DNA from: an uncultured Erysipelotrichaceae bacterium
GTDB lineage: Bacteria > Bacillota_I > Bacilli_A > Erysipelotrichales > Erysipelotrichaceae
Length of the DNA: 10,047 bases
NCBI GenBank assembly: GCA_902795875.1
Contig: CADBND010000010.1
Location: 1-10,047, forward strand
Direction of reading: 5' to 3'
Shown: positions 6,297 to 10,047 of the stretch, piece by piece
How positions within the stretch are numbered: position 1 is the stretch's first letter
Layout: the number at the start of each line of letters is the position of its first letter
Program-made: the position numbers and the translations under genes
Notes under the pieces: model-generated
Told to the model about the DNA's origin: nothing
Database searches by the model: none
The model's input: only the letters and a program-made list of their open reading frames with translations

Positions 6297-6610
6297 GTTT
6301 TGTTTTCCTTTTCAAAGCCCTGGATATCGATATCGATCTTCTTACATTCGATACCAGCCATCAACAGAACGACTTCTTTGATCTCTTCCTGTATCTTGCT
6401 GCAGAGTTTTACGATATCACTGCCCTGCTTGACTCTGATGCTGACATCAAATTCCGGTTCGTTGTTCTTGTTCAGCTTACATTCGACAAATTCGTTATCC
6501 TTCTTTGCGGGATAGACGTTTTTCACATTCGCACAGGCGATCGCAGCAATATCTTTAAATGCTTTTTCACTGATCGTATATGTACCGATCTCGTTTTTTC
6601 TTAATTCCAT
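6290..6610 (-). CDS. Asp23/Gls24 family protein
   Basis: This 106-residue protein belongs to the Asp23/Gls24 (DUF322) family of small alkaline-shock or envelope-stress-associated proteins in Firmicutes. The family signature is visible: an N-terminal GTYTISEKAFKDIAAIA helix, a central beta region with FDVSIRVKQGSDI, and the C-terminal IQEEIKEVVLLMAGIECKKIDIDIQGF. It lacks a signal peptide or membrane helix, so it is cytoplasmic. Its exact role is not known from sequence: Asp23 itself is membrane-anchored through AmaP, and the YqhY type is linked to lipid synthesis. The ATG at 6610 follows GAGG with 7 nt spacing. A -10 box overlaps the preceding rsmF stop, so it can be expressed alone as well as from the upstream cluster. 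The stop TAG is in the terminator stem. Confidence 0.9.
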   Translation of the reverse strand: MELRKNEIGTYTISEKAFKDIAAIACANVKNVYPAKKDNEFVECKLNKNNEPEFDVSIRVKQGSDIVKLCSKIQEEIKEVVLLMAGIECKKIDIDIQGFEKENKTK

Positions 6611-6627
6611 GTTTTTTCCTCACAAAT

Positions 6628-6636
6628 ATTATAGCA
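6628..6636 (-). promoter_or_regulatory. Extended -10 for asp23 overlapping the rsmF stop codon
   Basis: On the minus strand TGCTATAAT is a perfect extended -10. Its TATAAT includes the rsmF TAA stop (6631-6629). Predicted initiation about 6-7 nt later lies at the GAGG ribosome-binding site. The -35 (TCCTAA at 17 bp) is poor. Confidence 0.5.
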
Positions 6637-7921
6637 TCCTTCGAAGTCCTTTAGGATATTTATTTTTTAACACACCCTGACTGCATTTACCATAGCCAAG
6701 AGAGAAACCCTTATAAGTGATCAGATAATGATGATCCTCCCCTTTCATAGGGAAAGAGTTTCCGGAAATAAACAGGTCATATTCCCTGTCGTCCAGATCA
6801 TACACATAACGGAAATCCTTTCGGAAAGAATTGGAACGATAAAGAGTATGAGAAGGTTCAAAACGCTTCTTTACCAGGTCACCAATGTATACACTATAGC
6901 GCAACACATTGCGACCCAGATCGATCAAAGGTTTTTTCGAAAGATAGAAATGATCATCCGACCGGTAAAGATAATATTCGTTCAGTTCAAGATCATTAGA
7001 AAGAAAGTCTTCGACCGTCTTCTCTTTTACTGTTTTCAGATACCGGGTCTTGCATTCTTCTCCCTTTGACTTTCTTTTCATCAGTGCGAAGAACTGCCCT
7101 TCCGTACCGTATACCGGAGAAAGCTTGACGGTGCCAGCCAATTTGGAATGAGAATCCATATTGATGGGAACGATCTCCATATCCGGATATCTTTTAAGAA
7201 AAGAAACGATCTGATCTTCATCTTCCTCAAATGCATAGGTACACGTTGAATACAGAAGATATCCGTCTTTCTTCACCATTTCGTATGCTTGATCAAGGAG
7301 TTCTTTCTGAATAACAGCTAACGATTCGATGTTGCTGAGAGAATAGGTGTCGAGGATCTCGGGATATTTCCGTATCATTCCTTCGCCCGAACATGGCGCA
7401 TCAAGTATAACGAGGTCTGCCATCCCTTGAAGCTGACTGGACAATGTTGCGGTGTCCTTATTTGTGATGATCGTCTGGTCCAGACCAAGTCTTTCAAGAT
7501 TAGAAGAAAGATTCAGACAGCGTTTCATAGAGACGTCGTTGGCAATACAAAGACAGTCTCCTTTTATACGGTTGAGGACATCGATCGTCTTTCCGCCGGG
7601 AGATGCGCACATGTCCACGATCAGAGGAATTTCCATCCCTTCAAAATACGTGGATGTCAAAGATGCCGCAACATCCTGCGGATAGATCACACCGAGTTCA
7701 TAGGCTTTTGTCTTGCCGATATTGTCATGTTCGTAATAATAGCTTCTCTCACAGATGCCGCTTTCTTGAAACGGGAAATCGATCAAAGAGAAAATATCTT
7801 CCGCGTCAGCGTTTAAAGTATTCAAAAAGAAAGAACGTGAACTTGGTTCCTTAAGAGAAGAAAGAAAACGTTCCTTCTCGTTACCGAAATAATCCTTTAT
7901 CCTATCTTCAAACAAACTCAT
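6629..7921 (-). CDS. rsmF: RsmF/NOL1-NOP2-Sun family rRNA m5C methyltransferase
   Basis: This is a SAM-dependent RNA cytosine-C5 methyltransferase, probably acting on 16S rRNA as RsmF (YebU) does; the exact cytosine cannot be read from sequence. The 430-residue protein has an N-terminal RNA-binding segment, the SAM motif D103-MCASPGGKT, motif IV DAPCSGEG with Cys177, and motif VI STCT with the catalytic Cys227. The RNA region after about 285 resembles the PUA-like C-terminal domain of this subfamily (FPMKGEDHHYLITYKGFSLGYGK). The ATG at 7921 overlaps the ribF end by 14 nt and has no clear SD, so translational coupling to ribF is likely. The TAA stop overlaps the asp23 -10 box. The symbol is by family resemblance; RsmB is a less likely alternative because the C-terminal domain fits RsmF. 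Confidence 0.88.
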   Translation of the reverse strand: MSLFEDRIKDYFGNEKERFLSSLKEPSSRSFFLNTLNADAEDIFSLIDFPFQESGICERSYYYEHDNIGKTKAYELGVIYPQDVAASLTSTYFEGMEIPLIVDMCASPGGKTIDVLNRIKGDCLCIANDVSMKRCLNLSSNLERLGLDQTIITNKDTATLSSQLQGMADLVILDAPCSGEGMIRKYPEILDTYSLSNIESLAVIQKELLDQAYEMVKKDGYLLYSTCTYAFEEDEDQIVSFLKRYPDMEIVPINMDSHSKLAGTVKLSPVYGTEGQFFALMKRKSKGEECKTRYLKTVKEKTVEDFLSNDLELNEYYLYRSDDHFYLSKKPLIDLGRNVLRYSVYIGDLVKKRFEPSHTLYRSNSFRKDFRYVYDLDDREYDLFISGNSFPMKGEDHHYLITYKGFSLGYGKCSQGVLKNKYPKGLRRML

Positions 7922-8678
7922 TTCTTATACCGTTCTTCCCCAATATGATCTTATCTCCGATCGTGTAAATACGATCGGACTCTATCAAAAAGACTCCATT
8001 TTCGATCCGGAAAAAACCGTTTTCGTATCCGTCTTTTGGCATTACACAGTCATTATCAACCAATTCTCCTGAAATAAGCCATTTTGTGCCATTCTGACAA
8101 ACATTGACAACTTTGACGATAAAACAGTAATCAAAGCCCAAAAGCTCTGCTGCATAAGCCAGATCGCCTGAGATGATGTGCTTCTTTATGCGGGTCGAAG
8201 AGATCTTTTTATTCAGATAAGATTCTTCTTCGATCTCAATTGTATTGAAATCTGCTTTTCTTTTCAGAAGATCGGGATCTCCTTTCCCCGCATATCCAAA
8301 CGAAAAATCATATCCGCAAACAAGGAAACAGATGTTCATTTTCTCAAGATATTTATGTATGAAATCTTCCGCATCCATCCGCATGATCTTCTCGTCAAAG
8401 TGAATGGACAGGATCCTGTGAATACCAAAGTGTTCCGCAAGACGCAAGCGGACATCATCCGGGAAAAGATGGCTGTTCTTTCTGCCGGCTATGACATCCA
8501 TGGGATCGGGAGAAAAGCAGATCATCGTCGGGACAAGTTTATTTTTTTCAGAAAGTTCAACAGTCTTGGCGATCAACTTTTGATGACCACGATGAAAACC
8601 GTCGAAATAACCGATACATGCTGCAGATCTATCCAGTACGGGGATCTTTTCGTCTTTGATCTCAATGACCTCTACCAT
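7908..8678 (-). CDS. ribF: RibF-type FAD synthetase, riboflavin-kinase domain degenerate
   Basis: RibF normally both phosphorylates riboflavin to FMN and adenylates FMN to FAD. Here the N-terminal FMN adenylyltransferase half is well preserved: IGYFDGFHRGH at 22-32 (the GxFDGxHxGH nucleotidyltransferase motif), FSPDP at 55-59, and ISSTRIKKHIISGDLAYAAELLG at 159-181. Only about 75 residues remain beyond this, against roughly 125 in full-length enzymes (about 310 aa). The riboflavin-kinase signature GxPTAN is absent, although a beta-rich tail persists. It may therefore make FAD from FMN but not FMN from riboflavin, a prediction. The ATG at 8678 overlaps the truB end by 7 nt and follows GAGGGG closely. 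The stop is TGA, with a TAG two codons later. The gene then overlaps rsmF. Confidence 0.9.
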   Translation of the reverse strand: MVEVIEIKDEKIPVLDRSAACIGYFDGFHRGHQKLIAKTVELSEKNKLVPTMICFSPDPMDVIAGRKNSHLFPDDVRLRLAEHFGIHRILSIHFDEKIMRMDAEDFIHKYLEKMNICFLVCGYDFSFGYAGKGDPDLLKRKADFNTIEIEEESYLNKKISSTRIKKHIISGDLAYAAELLGFDYCFIVKVVNVCQNGTKWLISGELVDNDCVMPKDGYENGFFRIENGVFLIESDRIYTIGDKIILGKNGIRNEFV

Positions 8679-9514
8679 AAACCCCTCACGCAGCGATAGA
8701 GATCGCCCTCTTTTTCATAGACCGCAAGTGCATCGTCCCCATCACAGATCAAAACTTTGTCATCATGTCCTTCCAGTCTGATCTTTTTTCCATTGAGGAT
8801 ATCCTTCTTTTCTGTATATTCGATACACTCATATCTTTTCTCGAGAAGTTGTTTCAGACCGTGTGTCCGATATATGCCCCTCTCTATTTTTTCAAGGTCA
8901 TCGCAATCTTCTATCCTGATCTCATCAACAGCTGTTCTCTGTAAGGAAGATACCGTTCCGATCTGACCGAGCTTATTCAAAATGTCCCTTACCAATGCAC
9001 GGATATAGGTTCCCGAAGAGACGACACAGCGGAAGGAAAATCCGTCTTCATGAAGCTTCAGCAGTTCGATCTCATAGACTTCGATCTGTCTCACAGGCAA
9101 TTCAACTTCTTTATTCTCTCTCTGATACTGATAAAGCCTTTTCCCGTTAACGGAAACAGCACTCGTGATCGGAACTTCCTGCATGCTTGTACCAAGAAAA
9201 GAAGACAAGACCTTATTCAGATCTTCTTCTTTTGGCAGGATGAATCCTTTTTCTTCCAGGATATTTCCATCGATATCGAGTGTATCCGTTCGAATCCCGA
9301 GTTGAACACACGACACGTATTCTTTTTTATCGCTCACAAGAAACTGATTGGCCTTTGTCGCTTTGTCGAAAAGAACGATCATTACACCTGTCGCATTGGG
9401 ATCGAGCGTGCCGGTATGACCGATCTTTTTTGTATTTAATACTTTGCGCAGACGGAAGCATACATCAAAAGACGAGATCCCTGCAGGCTTGTTTACAAAC
9501 AGGACGTTATCCAT
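8672..9514 (-). CDS. truB: tRNA pseudouridine-55 synthase TruB
   Basis: TruB converts U55 in the T-arm of tRNAs to pseudouridine and also acts as a tRNA-folding chaperone. The 280-residue protein shows the family start with NKPAGISSFDV, the catalytic motif GHTGTLDPNATGVM with Asp38, EYVSCVQLGIRTDTLDIDG (66-84), and SGTYIRALVRDI. The C-terminal TruB-type domain is present. The TAG stop overlaps the ribF ATG by 7 nt, and truB is the first gene of the leftward cluster, consistent with the common truB-ribF pairing. No SD precedes the ATG; an extended -10 (TGATATAAT) ends 7 nt before it, so the mRNA is predicted to start at or just before the ATG. Confidence 0.96.
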   Translation of the reverse strand: MDNVLFVNKPAGISSFDVCFRLRKVLNTKKIGHTGTLDPNATGVMIVLFDKATKANQFLVSDKKEYVSCVQLGIRTDTLDIDGNILEEKGFILPKEEDLNKVLSSFLGTSMQEVPITSAVSVNGKRLYQYQRENKEVELPVRQIEVYEIELLKLHEDGFSFRCVVSSGTYIRALVRDILNKLGQIGTVSSLQRTAVDEIRIEDCDDLEKIERGIYRTHGLKQLLEKRYECIEYTEKKDILNGKKIRLEGHDDKVLICDGDDALAVYEKEGDLYRCVRGLW

Positions 9515-9521
9515 ACAAATG

Positions 9522-9541
9522 ATTATATCATGGGATATAAT
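9522..9541. promoter_or_regulatory. Palindromic divergent promoter for truB and the ttcA-like gene
   Basis: The arms ATTATATC (9522-9529) and GATATAAT (9534-9541) form a perfect 8-bp inverted repeat around ATGG. Each arm carries a consensus TATAAT, on the minus strand for truB (9527-9522, with an extended TG) and on the plus strand for the PP-loop gene (9536-9541). They end 7 and 6 nt before their ATGs. The whole gap between the two start codons is 33 bp and has no SD on either side. Confidence 0.65.
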
Positions 9542-9547
9542 TATCTT

Positions 9548-10047
9548 ATGTCGATGAAAAAACTGCTTTCACAGATCCGGAAAGCCGATCAGATGTTTTC
9601 CCTGATCGAAGACCACGATAAGATTGCGATCGGACTTTCAGGAGGAAAAGATTCTTCGCTTCTTTTATATGCTATGTACCTTTACCGTTTTCTGGCAAAG
9701 AATTCTCTTAACAAGGAATTCGAGATCGTCGGTATCCACATCGATCTCAACTTCGGAGAAGAAGATATCACTCCTCTTCTGGACTGGTTCAGGCAATACC
9801 CGGTCGATATCTTCCATGAATCCAGCAAGATCGCCGATATCCTGAAACTAAATCTGCATAAGGACAGGATCGATTGTTCACTTTGTTCAACATTAAAAAA
9901 AGGTGCTGTCATAAAGACCGCAAAAGCTCTTGGATGCAATAAGGTCGCTTTTGCCCATCATGCAGACGATGCGATCGAAACACTTGTCATGAATATGATC
10001 TACGGTGGCAGGATCGCTACTTTTGATCCGAAGATGTATCTGACCAA
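9548..10047 (+). CDS. TtcA-like PP-loop tRNA thiolation enzyme (3' end cut)
   Basis: This is a PP-loop ATPase of the TtcA group, which adenylates a tRNA cytidine (C32 in TtcA) before sulfur transfer using an iron-sulfur cluster. The visible 166 residues contain the ATP-binding PP-loop SGGKDS at 31-36, the Cys pair DC110-SLC113, and AHHADDAIETLVMNMIYGG, the family's second nucleotide motif. The frame runs off the window end without a stop. The ATG at 9548 gives the usual short N-terminal helix; an ATG two codons later is a possible alternative. Neither has an SD. A TATAAT ends 6 nt before 9548, so a leaderless mRNA is predicted. A related PP-loop enzyme such as TtuA-type or TilS-like is less likely given the CxxC spacing and sequence around the PP-loop. 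Confidence 0.88.
   Translation, partial: MSMKKLLSQIRKADQMFSLIEDHDKIAIGLSGGKDSSLLLYAMYLYRFLAKNSLNKEFEIVGIHIDLNFGEEDITPLLDWFRQYPVDIFHESSKIADILKLNLHKDRIDCSLCSTLKKGAVIKTAKALGCNKVAFAHHADDAIETLVMNMIYGGRIATFDPKMYLT

Noticed and set aside
7908..7921. Frameshift shortening ribF
   Set aside because: The overlap with the rsmF start is orderly, the tail stays beta-rich to its end, and no flavokinase motif is recognisable in the sequence that follows.
1..10047. UGA read as Trp or Gly (alternative genetic code)
   Set aside because: TGA ends recA inside a terminator, ends ribF at a normal overlap and ends the left-edge gene. Trp codons are TGG, and no other internal TGA was found in the genuine genes.

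Overview
The window looks like a chromosomal housekeeping region of a low-GC, Gram-positive (Firmicutes) bacterium, possibly of the Erysipelotrichia type. The evidence is a type B-like RNase P RNA, GpsB, RecU next to a class A penicillin-binding protein (PBP), an Asp23-family protein and a pgsA-recA pair. The lineage below phylum is inference. No mobile element, prophage, CRISPR array or obvious new multi-gene system was seen. The points of interest are in the details.

Left part (1-2507). The end of an unidentified plus-strand gene converges on recA across a hairpin that holds both stop codons. Reading leftwards, pgsA and recA form a short operon. Upstream of pgsA lies the RNase P RNA gene rnpB with its own terminator, and gpsB abuts rnpB. 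The gpsB stop codon lies in the first bases of the rnpB helix P1.

Middle (2508-6260). Divergent from gpsB is recU followed by a class A PBP gene (ponA type). The PBP reading frame is intact over about 1,015 codons except for one in-frame TGA at codon 60. This lies just after the membrane anchor and before the glycosyltransferase catalytic Glu. TGA is a normal stop elsewhere in the window (recA, ribF and the left-edge gene) and Trp is TGG, so this is most likely a nonsense mutation or sequence error. A strong UUCG hairpin terminates the gene.

Right part (6264-10047). A leftward cluster truB-ribF-rsmF-asp23 has overlapping genes (7 and 14 nt) and covers pseudouridylation, flavin cofactor synthesis and rRNA m5C methylation, followed by an Asp23-family protein. 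Its ribF lacks the usual riboflavin-kinase signature. A 33-bp gap separates truB from a divergent PP-loop (TtcA-like) tRNA-thiolation gene cut by the window end. This gap is a palindrome with two -10 elements at leaderless-mRNA distance from both ATGs. pgsA has a similar arrangement, and gpsB, recU and asp23 have -10 boxes directly upstream of their Shine-Dalgarno (SD) sequences, so very short 5' leaders seem common here.

Functionally the window combines DNA recombination and repair (RecA, RecU), envelope and division (PgsA, GpsB, PBP1) and RNA processing or modification (RNase P, TruB, RsmF, TtcA-like).
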